DNA of 35,777 nt from Desulfovibrio sp. (GTDB lineage Bacteria; Desulfobacterota; Desulfovibrionia; Desulfovibrionales; Desulfovibrionaceae), in assembly GCA_031276785.1 (NCBI GenBank), contig JAISMK010000071.1, positions 1-35,777 on the forward strand. Reading direction: 5' to 3'. Below, piece by piece: positions 15,993 to 23,050 of this stretch. The position numbers and the translations under genes are program-made. The notes under the pieces are model-generated. The model was not told where the DNA came from and did not search any database. It saw nothing but the letters and a program-made list of their open reading frames with translations. Every line of letters starts with the position of its first letter. Position 1 is the stretch's first letter.

Positions 15993-17434
15993 ACGCCCAG
16001 GAAGAATTCCGGCAGGTCTTCGGCCCCGCGGTGTCCTTTGACCGTCAGATTATGGACAGCTATGACCACGATGCCGGCGAGATGCCCAGGGCGCTTATGT
16101 CTCTGGTCCGGCGCCGGCCGGACATGGTGGTGCTGGCCCGCAGCCGCGAGGATGTGGCCAGGGCGTTGGATCTGGCCAGGAAATACGGCCTGCCCCTCAC
16201 CCCCAGAGGGCAGGCCACCTCCGGCTACGGGGGGAGCATCCCCGCCAGGGGGGGCATTGTTCTGGATCTGTGTTCCTTCAACGCCCTTCTGCGGCTGGAC
16301 GTCCCCAACTCCTGGGCTGACGTGGAGCCGGGCATTGTCTGGGAGGAGCTTTCCCGCGCCCTTGCCCCCCACGGCCTGGACAACCGCGTCTGCCCGACCA
16401 GCGCCCCCTCCTCCACAGTGGGCGGCTGGTTCTCCATGGGCGGCATGGGCATCGGGAGTTTCGCCTATGGCTCGTTTTTGGATAATGTTCTGGAAATAGA
16501 CGTCCTGGCCTTTGACGGAACGCTCCATACCCTGAGCGGCGGGGACGCGGCTCTTTTTTACCAGACCTGCGGCGCCCTCGGCATAGTGGTCCGTCTGCGC
16601 CTTGCCTGCCGGGCGGCGGGCACTCCATTCACCCCGGCCGTCAGCCTGCCGGACGCCTCCGGCGTCATCCGCTTTCTGGACCTGGCCGGCCGGGATCTGC
16701 CCGTCTACTCCGCCTGCGTCCAGTCCGCCGGTTATTGTGAGCTGCGTGCCCGGGCAGAGGGGAAGGCCCCGCCCATATCCTCCGGCTTTATGGTGTCCCT
16801 GGCCCTCCTGGGCGCCGCGGACGGCGGGAGCGTCGCCGCCCTGGCCTCCGGCTGCGGCGGAAGCCTGCTGGACGAGGCCGTGGGCCGGGCGACCTGGGCG
16901 GACCGCTACTATCCAATGCGCCTGAAAAAGGCCGGGCCTTCGCTCCTGGCCGGCGAAAGCGTCATTCCCTTTGACGGCTTTGCCGGAGCCTGGGAGGATC
17001 TGCGGAAAACCCTGGGCGCTGACGGTTTCGGCCTGGAGGCCCATGCCGTCAGGGGCAGGCGTCTGGCGGTTCTGACCTATTGCCTGGACAATGCCAGGGA
17101 TTTTCTCTATCCCCTCCGCCTGGCCAAAGCCCTGATCCCCCTGCGGGTGGCCGCCCGTCACGGGGGCGGGCCCTATGCCTCCGGCATGTGGCTGGCCGCT
17201 CTGGCTCGGTCCCTGTACGGGAAGGAAAAATACCGGCGGGCGCTGGCCTTCAAGAGGCGGACCGACGATGGGGATCTCCTCAACCCCGGCACTCTGGAAG
17301 GCCCGCGCCTGCCCTTTACCCCCTTCAATCTGTCCCGCTGCCTGCTGGCCGGCGCCCGCATCGCCGCGCCCGTCGCGGCTCGCCTGACCTGCGCCAATAC
17401 CCGCCTGGACAGGCGGCAGGAGGACCGGCCATGA
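15989..17434 (+). CDS. FAD-linked oxidase, GlcD/2-hydroxyacid dehydrogenase type
   Basis: A 481-residue flavoprotein of the FAD_binding_4 (VAO/PCMH) group. The FAD-binding segment is PLTPRGQATSGYGGSIPARGGIVLDL, followed by VGGWFSMGGMGIGSFAYGSFLDNVLEID, and the C-terminal part ends in DDGDLLNPGTL, the usual GlcD/lactate dehydrogenase close. Such enzymes oxidise 2-hydroxy acids such as glycolate or D-lactate. The start at 15989 overlaps the fdrA stop (ATGA) with GGAG upstream; the track ORF from 15686 reads through fdrA and is wrong at its N-terminus. In this setting it could oxidise a ureido- or carbamoyl-hydroxy acid to the substrate of the FdrA module, standing in for the NAD-linked AllD. 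That is inference. Confidence 0.87.
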   Translation: MNAQEEFRQVFGPAVSFDRQIMDSYDHDAGEMPRALMSLVRRRPDMVVLARSREDVARALDLARKYGLPLTPRGQATSGYGGSIPARGGIVLDLCSFNALLRLDVPNSWADVEPGIVWEELSRALAPHGLDNRVCPTSAPSSTVGGWFSMGGMGIGSFAYGSFLDNVLEIDVLAFDGTLHTLSGGDAALFYQTCGALGIVVRLRLACRAAGTPFTPAVSLPDASGVIRFLDLAGRDLPVYSACVQSAGYCELRARAEGKAPPISSGFMVSLALLGAADGGSVAALASGCGGSLLDEAVGRATWADRYYPMRLKKAGPSLLAGESVIPFDGFAGAWEDLRKTLGADGFGLEAHAVRGRRLAVLTYCLDNARDFLYPLRLAKALIPLRVAARHGGGPYASGMWLAALARSLYGKEKYRRALAFKRRTDDGDLLNPGTLEGPRLPFTPFNLSRCLLAGARIAAPVAARLTCANTRLDRRQEDRP

Positions 17435-18612
17435 ATACTCGGGAAAATTATCCCCGCCGGGCGGAACAAGCCCTTTCCCCCCTTTCCGCCGAGGCGGCGG
17501 ATACCTGCGCCCGTTGCGGCTTCTGCAAAATACACTGCCCCACCTATCCCTTTGGCGGCGGATTTGAAACCTATTCCCCCAGGGCCAGGCTTCATTTCCT
17601 GCGGGCCTATTGCCAGGGCCGGGAAAAGCTGACCCCGGAATGGGTGGATCGCCTGTACCGCTGCACTTCCTGCGAGCGCTGCGAGGCGGTGTGCCAGACC
17701 GGCATTCCCCTGGTCCGGCTGTGGGAAGACATCCGGGCGGAAAGCGTGCGCAGGGGCCTGGGCCCGATGCCGGCCCACAAACGCGTCAGGGAGATGGCGG
17801 AAAAGTTCGGCAACCCTTACGGTGAAGATCCCTCCCGCCAGACCCATTGGCTCACCCCTGAACATACCCCCGCGCCGGAAGCGGAGACGCTGCTTTTCGG
17901 CGGCTGCACCGGAACGTACAAAATGCCCGGCATGCTGCGGACCGGAGTGGCCGTTCTGTCCCGCCTCGGCTTTGCCTTTACCTACGCCGGAGGCGAAGAA
18001 TGCTGCTGCGCCAGCCCCCTGCTGCGCACTGGGCAGGTGGACGCCGCCCTGTCCCTAATTGCCCGCAATCTCGATCTGTTCGCCCGCCGCAAGACGCGCC
18101 TTATCATCACGCCCTGCGGCGGCTGCTCCAAAACCCTGAAGAAGGATTATCCGCTCTACGCCCGGCGGTTGGGCAAACCCTTTGATATTCAGGTGATGCA
18201 TTTTTCCGAACTCTATGTGCGCCTGCTGCGGGAGGGCGGGTTGAAGCCCTCCCGGCCGGTGGACAAAACCGTGACCTTCCATGATCCCTGCCACCTGGGA
18301 CGCTCCCAGGGGCTGTTCCGGGAGCCGCGGGAGATCCTGGCGGCGATACCGGGCCTGCGCCTGACGGAGATGCCGGGAAACCGGGAGGCGTCACGTTGCT
18401 GCGGGGCCGGGGGCGGGGTGAAGGCCAATTATCCGCAGATGGCCGGGGACATTGCCAGAGACCGCCTGAGGGAGGCCGAGGCCACCGGCGCCGACTGTCT
18501 GGTGACCATGTGTCCCTTCTGTATGGGAAGTTTTAAACAGGCCATTGAGGAAAGCGGATCCTCCATCCAGTTGTGCGGCCTGGAGGAACTGCTTTGGGCC
18601 TCCCTGGAGTAG
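17431..18612 (+). CDS. CCG-domain iron-sulfur oxidoreductase, GlcF/HdrD-like
   Basis: A 393-residue electron-transfer partner of the preceding flavoprotein. Two [4Fe-4S] ferredoxin motifs are at Cys26/29/32/36 (CARCGFCKIHCP) and Cys78/81/84/88 (CTSCERCEAVC). Two cysteine-rich CCG-type segments follow: EECCCASPLLRTGQ with ITPCGGCSKTL, and FHDPCHLGR with SRCCGAGGGVKANYP. The protein is the same type as GlcF, LldE/LutA and the C-terminal part of HdrD. ATG 17431 overlaps the flavoprotein stop (ATGA) with AGGAGG in front. Electrons probably go to a membrane quinone or to a heterodisulfide-type partner; no membrane segment is present in the protein itself. Confidence 0.9.
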   Translation: MNTRENYPRRAEQALSPLSAEAADTCARCGFCKIHCPTYPFGGGFETYSPRARLHFLRAYCQGREKLTPEWVDRLYRCTSCERCEAVCQTGIPLVRLWEDIRAESVRRGLGPMPAHKRVREMAEKFGNPYGEDPSRQTHWLTPEHTPAPEAETLLFGGCTGTYKMPGMLRTGVAVLSRLGFAFTYAGGEECCCASPLLRTGQVDAALSLIARNLDLFARRKTRLIITPCGGCSKTLKKDYPLYARRLGKPFDIQVMHFSELYVRLLREGGLKPSRPVDKTVTFHDPCHLGRSQGLFREPREILAAIPGLRLTEMPGNREASRCCGAGGGVKANYPQMAGDIARDRLREAEATGADCLVTMCPFCMGSFKQAIEESGSSIQLCGLEELLWASLE

Positions 18613-18730
18613 GCCTTAAGGCCGGCAGGGCCGGCGGCGCGGCCGTCCCCCGGCGGGAGGGAAGGCCGCAAGGGTGGGCGCGCATGATCTTTGCGGAAAA
18701 ACGCCCGGAAAAAGCAGACGGAGAACGTCC

Positions 18731-19699
18731 GTGGCTGACGGCTTGGATCTTTACGCTATTGCCGAGGCCCTGCGCGGCTCGGAGGAATTCAGCAACAAAC
18801 GCCGCATTCCTTCCGTTGCCGGAATGTTCGCGGCTCTGGGCCAGGCTTTCGGCTTCAGAAACGGCGATGACGCCGCGCTGATTCCTCGGAACGGGGAATT
18901 CCTGCTCCTGGCCTGCGAGGGGATCCGGGCGGATCTGGTGCGGGAGGATCCCTATCTTGCGGGGCGTTGCGCGGTACAGGCCAATGTCAATGACATCTAC
19001 GCCATGGGCGGCTACCCCCTGGCCCTGGTGGATGCCGTCGGCGCTCCGGAGGAGGAGGTTGTCCGGCGCATCAGCCTGGGAATGCGGGATAACGCCGCGC
19101 GCTACAGAGTGCCGGTGGTCGGCGGGCACCTGCTGCTGACCAGAGAGGACTATTCCGTGTCCCTGGCCGTTCTGGGGCGGGCCGCGCGCTGCATTTCCAG
19201 TTTTGACGCCCGTCCGGAAGACCGCCTGCTGCTTGTCCGCAGGGACAACGGCATCCGGGTGGAAGGGCGGCGTTTCTGGAACTGCACCCTGCCCGAGGAC
19301 GACGCTTCTCTGCTCTCCAACCTGGAGCTTCTCCCCCGTTGCGCGGAAAGCGGGCTGGTGAAGGCCGGGAAGGATGTGAGCATGTCCGGCATTGCCGGAA
19401 CCTCCCTGATGCTGGCGGAAGGCTCCGGGATCGGCCTCAGCCTGTTTCTGGACGAGATTGCCGTGCCCGCCGCCTTTACGCTGTCCGAATGGCTGCTGGC
19501 ATTCCATTCTTATGGTTTTCTGCTGGCCGTGGCCCCAGGCAAGTTGGATCGCGTCCGGGATCTTTTTTCCGGCCGGGGATTGCGCGCGGCGGTAATCGGC
19601 GAGTTTTGCGAGGATCGCCGGGTCTGGCTGTGCAGCGGCCGGGAACGGAGCCTTCTCTGGGATCTTTCCTTGGAGCCTTTTGCCGGGGCGGGAGGGTGA
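18731..19699 (+). CDS. Sll0787-family AIR-synthase-like protein
   Basis: A 322-residue homologue of PurM/ThiL/HypE-type ATP-binding enzymes, closest in context and features to the Sll0787 family of Nit1 clusters (the C-terminal half of MSMEG_0567 in mycobacteria). The key segments are NGDDAALIP at 44-52, the NDIYAMGG motif at 87-94, VVGGHLLLTRED, and KAGKDVSMSGIAGTSLMLAEGSGIG in the second half. Relatives activate an amide or carboxylate oxygen with ATP. I chose GTG 18731 because GGAG lies seven bases upstream; GTG 18674 would add 19 unlike residues. Being here with the radical SAM-GNAT fusion and the Sll0783-like protein makes it the third diagnostic Nit1 member. Its reaction is unknown. Confidence 0.83.
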   Translation: MADGLDLYAIAEALRGSEEFSNKRRIPSVAGMFAALGQAFGFRNGDDAALIPRNGEFLLLACEGIRADLVREDPYLAGRCAVQANVNDIYAMGGYPLALVDAVGAPEEEVVRRISLGMRDNAARYRVPVVGGHLLLTREDYSVSLAVLGRAARCISSFDARPEDRLLLVRRDNGIRVEGRRFWNCTLPEDDASLLSNLELLPRCAESGLVKAGKDVSMSGIAGTSLMLAEGSGIGLSLFLDEIAVPAAFTLSEWLLAFHSYGFLLAVAPGKLDRVRDLFSGRGLRAAVIGEFCEDRRVWLCSGRERSLLWDLSLEPFAGAGG

Positions 19700-20460
19700 A
19701 GGCTCTGGAACCGGCCTGGGGGCGGACAAGCCGGTTCTATCTGCCCAACGAGGATGCCGCGGCGATCCGGTCCGCTCTGGGCGCTCTGGATGCCTTGCCG
19801 GAAAATCCGGTTTTCGTGGGAGGTTCCGGCATGGTTCTGCTGGAAGCCGCCCGGATGCTCTCCCCGGCGGCCTCCAGCCGCTATGTGGACATTGCAGCCT
19901 TCCAGTGCGCGTATTTCAGGCGTCTGCGCGACGCCTTGGCCGGGTGCGCCACGCCAGCCGCGTTGCGCCGCTGGTTCGCCCGTAAGGTCTATCCGGAGAT
20001 GCGCGGCCATTTTTTGGCCCGGGGCAGGGAATACGCGCTGCCCCAGGTCTGGCGCGCCCTGAGGGACATTTTCCGATGCCGCTTTTTTTTTGAGCAGGGG
20101 GCCTTTCTCGCCGCCCGGAGTGCGGCCGGCCGCGCGCTGGCGGCGCGGGAAGACATAGCCGTATGGCTGGCCGGCGCAAGGACCAGGCACGATTTCATAT
20201 ATCTGAGCAATGTCCCCGACTATCTGGATCCGGAAAAGGCGGAAGTATTGTTCGCGGCCTGCGCCCTGCACCGGGCGCCGACCTATGTGGCGCTGACCTC
20301 GGCCTGCGCGGATCAGCCGGCCGCGCACGCCGCCTGGCGGGCGGCCGGCTTCGCGCCCCATGCCTGCTGCGGGCGGCTGAACGCCCTGAACCGCGGTCTG
20401 GGTTCCGCCCTGCGCCGGGACTGGAACAGACCCGGAGAAATTTTTTTGCTTCTGCCTTGA
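19696..20460 (+). CDS. BtaA/DUF3419-like putative SAM-dependent transferase
   Basis: A 254-residue protein that I do not place with certainty. GTG 19696 overlaps the AIR-synthase-like stop (GTGA), so it belongs to the same translational chain. Residues 39-52 (VFVGGSGMVLLEAA) followed by VDIAAFQ at 64-70 resemble the SAM-binding glycine loop and acidic residue of class I methyltransferases, and HDFIYLSNVPDYLDPEKAEVLF at 166-187 resembles the conserved central segment of DUF3419/BtaA proteins, which transfer a 3-amino-3-carboxypropyl group from SAM. The match is by eye only. If right, the cluster carries a second SAM-using enzyme besides the radical SAM protein. It is not AllH: the GPGLTPSHDD motif is missing. 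Confidence 0.6.
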   Translation: MKALEPAWGRTSRFYLPNEDAAAIRSALGALDALPENPVFVGGSGMVLLEAARMLSPAASSRYVDIAAFQCAYFRRLRDALAGCATPAALRRWFARKVYPEMRGHFLARGREYALPQVWRALRDIFRCRFFFEQGAFLAARSAAGRALAAREDIAVWLAGARTRHDFIYLSNVPDYLDPEKAEVLFAACALHRAPTYVALTSACADQPAAHAAWRAAGFAPHACCGRLNALNRGLGSALRRDWNRPGEIFLLLP

Positions 20461-20473
20461 GCGTTGCGGGGTC

Positions 20474-20535
20474 AGAGCAGTTTAACTTTGAAAAAGTTGG
20501 ACTGCTCGGCAAGGATTTGCCTGCGCATCCTGGCA
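20474..20535 (+). repeat. Three-hairpin dispersed repeat, copy 4 (forward, truncated)
   Basis: Holds hairpin 1 (agagcagtttaacttt/aaagttggactgctc) and a decayed hairpin 2 (gcaaggatttgcctgcgcatcctggc). Hairpin 3 is missing. It begins 13 bases after the BtaA-like stop, and so separates the enzyme genes from the transporter genes of the block. Confidence 0.85.
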
Positions 20536-20560
20536 ATGGAATAAAACAAGGAGAAAGGGC

Positions 20561-21529
20561 ATGATTTTCCCTCCAGCCTTCGGGCGGCCGTTCCGCGGGC
20601 TTCTGTCCGCGCTTTCGCTGGCCTGCGCTCTGGCCGCTCCAGCGGGCGCGGCCTCTTCCGCCCTGCGTCTGGCCTATCTGCAGAACGACCTGCACCACCT
20701 GGCCCTGTGGGTTGGCATGGAAAAGGGTTTTTTCGCCCAGGAGGGGCTGCGGGTGGAGATTGCCGGTATTTTTCGCTCCGGCCCGGAAATGATGACGGCC
20801 TTTGGCGCCGGCGCGCTGGACGCGGCCTATGTGGGCGAGGCTCCGGCAGCCATTGCGGCCGTCCGGGGCACCGCCCGGATCCGGATTCTCGCCCAGGCCA
20901 ACACGGAAGGTTCCTCCCTGGTCTGGTCGGAAAAGCCTCCGGCCGGTAGGAGGCAGGCCCTCATTGCCGTGCCCGGCGCCGGCGGCGTGCAGGATCTCCT
21001 TTTGCGCAAGGCTCTCCCCCTGCTGGGCCTGGAGGCCAAGGATGTGGAGGTCCTGGTCCTCAGCCCGCCGGAAATGCTGTCCGCGCTGGCTGTGGGCGAA
21101 ATTGACGCCTTTGTGGCCTGGGAACCATATCCCGCCAAGGCCGTGGCCACGGGCATAGGGCGGGCGGCGGCCTCATCCTCCCGCATCTGGCCCGGCCACC
21201 TGTGCTGCGCCCTGGTCATAACTGAAAAACTGGCCAAGGAGAGGCCGGGGGACGTCCGGACTCTGCTGCGGGTCCACCGGCGCGCCACGCGTTTTCTGGC
21301 GGAGAACCGGGAGGAATCCGTGGCCATAGCCGTCCGCTGGACAGGGATGGAAGCATCCGTGATCCGGCGGGCCATGGATAACGTCATCTACACGGACGAG
21401 CCGGATATTCCGGGCCTGGAGGCCTACCTTTCCTTCCTGCGGGATCTGGGCATCATTGCCCTGGACGATCTGCCGGGTTTCGCCCGCGCCCTGGTGGCCT
21501 GGGAATTTCAGGACAGGGGCGGGCGGTGA
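20561..21529 (+). CDS. SsuA/TauA/NMT1-like ABC transporter substrate-binding protein
   Basis: A 322-residue periplasmic binding protein of the NMT1/SsuA/TauA family, which take up sulfonates, nitrate/cyanate, or pyrimidines. A Sec signal peptide (LLSALSLACALAAPAGAASS) is followed by the family fold: HLALWVGMEKGFFAQEGLRVE, AFGAGALDAAYVGEAPAAIA, the IAVPGAGGVQDLLLRKAL segment, and EIDAFVAWEPYPAKA. No true lipobox is seen, so a soluble form is expected. AAGGAG precedes ATG 20561. It lies just upstream of its permease and ATPase. The ligand is unknown; an organic nitrogen compound fits the neighbours better than a sulfonate, which is inference. Confidence 0.9.
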   Translation: MIFPPAFGRPFRGLLSALSLACALAAPAGAASSALRLAYLQNDLHHLALWVGMEKGFFAQEGLRVEIAGIFRSGPEMMTAFGAGALDAAYVGEAPAAIAAVRGTARIRILAQANTEGSSLVWSEKPPAGRRQALIAVPGAGGVQDLLLRKALPLLGLEAKDVEVLVLSPPEMLSALAVGEIDAFVAWEPYPAKAVATGIGRAAASSSRIWPGHLCCALVITEKLAKERPGDVRTLLRVHRRATRFLAENREESVAIAVRWTGMEASVIRRAMDNVIYTDEPDIPGLEAYLSFLRDLGIIALDDLPGFARALVAWEFQDRGGR

Positions 21530-22281
21530 TGGTCCGGTCCTGCCTCGCCTTTCTCCTGCTGCTGGCTCTGTGGGAAATTGTCTGTCTGGCCGGGGTTCTG
21601 CCCTCCGCTCTGCTCCCTTCGCCGCCGGAGGCGGCGGCGGCCTTCCGGGAGCTTTTATCCGTGGGCATGCCGCCCGGCCGTCTGCTCGCCGGCCATGCCC
21701 TGCACAGCCTGGCGCGGGTTCTGGCCGGAGTCGGCCTGGCCGTGCTTCTGGGCGTGCCCGTGGGACTGGCCCTGGGCGCCTCCGGAACATTCCGGAGCTT
21801 CTTCCTGCCCCTGATCAATTTTTTCCGCCCCATTCCGCCCCTGGCCTGGATTCCCCTGGCCATTCTCTGGTTCGGCCTGGGGTTTTTCTCTTCCGTCTAC
21901 CTCATCTTCCTGGGAGCCTTTTTCCCCATCGCCCTGGCCGCCTGTTCCGGAGTCCGCGGCGTGGACCGGCTGTATCTGGATTCGCTCCGCGTCCTCAGAG
22001 CCACGCGCCGCGACATCTGGCTGAAGGCCCTTCTGCCGGGGGCCATGCCCTCCATTGTGACCGGCGTCCGGGTGGGCTTGGGCGTGGGCTGGATGACCCT
22101 GGTGGCGGCGGAATTCGCCGGGACCAGGGGCGGCTACGGGCTGGGCTACATGATCATGACCGCCAGGGATCTTCAGCGCATTGACGAGGTGGTGGCGGGC
22201 ATGGCGGCCATAGGCCTTATCGGCCTTGGCCTGGAGTTTATCCTGGAACGCGCCGCAAGGCGCCTGCTGCGCTGGATGTGA
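21526..22281 (+). CDS. SsuC/TauC-like ABC transporter permease
   Basis: A 251-residue BPD_transp_1-type inner-membrane permease. It has an N-terminal helix, the PIPPLAWIPLAILWFGLG segment typical of SsuC/TauC/NrtB, and the cytoplasmic coupling loop DSLRVLRATRRDIWLKALLPGAMPSIVTG (EAA-type loop). The gene starts at GTG 21526, overlapping the binding-protein stop; ATG 21529 directly follows and is an alternative. Its stop overlaps the GTG of the ATPase gene. Confidence 0.92.
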   Translation: MMVRSCLAFLLLLALWEIVCLAGVLPSALLPSPPEAAAAFRELLSVGMPPGRLLAGHALHSLARVLAGVGLAVLLGVPVGLALGASGTFRSFFLPLINFFRPIPPLAWIPLAILWFGLGFFSSVYLIFLGAFFPIALAACSGVRGVDRLYLDSLRVLRATRRDIWLKALLPGAMPSIVTGVRVGLGVGWMTLVAAEFAGTRGGYGLGYMIMTARDLQRIDEVVAGMAAIGLIGLGLEFILERAARRLLRWM

Positions 22282-23048
22282 CTGTGGCCGCCGGCTTGCT
22301 CCTTGAGGATCTGGAGAAGAGCTGCCCGGGGCCGGGCGGGTCTCCGGCCGTCAAGGTTCTGGACAAGATCCGCTTTACCGCCAGGGCGGGCAGCATAACG
22401 GGCATTGTCGGCCTGAACGGCTGCGGCAAGACGACATTGCTGCGCATCATCGCCGGCCTGGAACCGGCGGACGCGGGCCGCATCCGGCTGGAAGGGGAAG
22501 GAGCGGGCGGAATCGGCATGGTTTTTCAGGAAGTCGCTCTCCTGCCTTGGCGCACGGTGCGGAGGAATATCTCCCTGGGGCTGGAACTGAACGGCACGCC
22601 GGAGGCGCGGCGCGGGAGGATTGTGGAGGGCTTCCTCTCCGTCTTCGGGCTGGAGGAGAACGCGGACCAATACCCCAGAGAACTTTCCGGGGGCACGCGG
22701 CAGAAAACGGCCATCGCCCGCGCCCTGGCCCCCGGGCCGGGCGTGGTACTCATGGATGAGCCGTTCAGCGCCCTGGACGCCCAGACCAGGGACGGCATGC
22801 AGAAATTCCTGCTCCGGGTTTGGACGGAGCGGCGGGACACCATCCTTTTTGTTACCCATAATATTGAAGAGGCGGTGTACATGAGCGATCAGGTCGTCAT
22901 CATCACCCCCAAGCCCGCCCGAGTGGCGGCCGTTATTCCCGTTCCCCTTCCCCGCCCCCGCGACAAGACCGGCCCGGAATGCAACCTTCTGCGCCGGGAG
23001 ATATTCTCCATCCTCCATAAGCCGGGCGCGTCCCCGCGCATGGAATAA
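22278..23048 (+). CDS. SsuB/TauB-like ABC transporter ATPase
   Basis: A 256-residue ATPase that powers the preceding permease. Walker A is GLNGCGKTT at 45-53, the Q-loop is in GMVFQEVALLPWRTV, the signature is LSGGTRQKTAIARAL, Walker B is VVLMDEPFSALD, and the H-switch is FVTHNIEEAV. The MVFQEVALLPWRTV and HNIEEAVYMSDQVVI segments are typical of the nitrate/sulfonate/taurine class. It starts at GTG 22278 overlapping the permease stop. It is the last gene of the plus-strand block and ends two bases from the convergent DUF2157 gene, with no terminator between them. Confidence 0.93.
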   Translation: MTVAAGLLLEDLEKSCPGPGGSPAVKVLDKIRFTARAGSITGIVGLNGCGKTTLLRIIAGLEPADAGRIRLEGEGAGGIGMVFQEVALLPWRTVRRNISLGLELNGTPEARRGRIVEGFLSVFGLEENADQYPRELSGGTRQKTAIARALAPGPGVVLMDEPFSALDAQTRDGMQKFLLRVWTERRDTILFVTHNIEEAVYMSDQVVIITPKPARVAAVIPVPLPRPRDKTGPECNLLRREIFSILHKPGASPRME

Positions 23049-23050
23049 TT

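Noticed and set aside
19696-20460. AllH (DUF2877) identity for the BtaA-like gene
   Set aside because: Length is near, but the hallmark GPGLTPSHDD segment is missing and the glycine loop points to a SAM-type fold.
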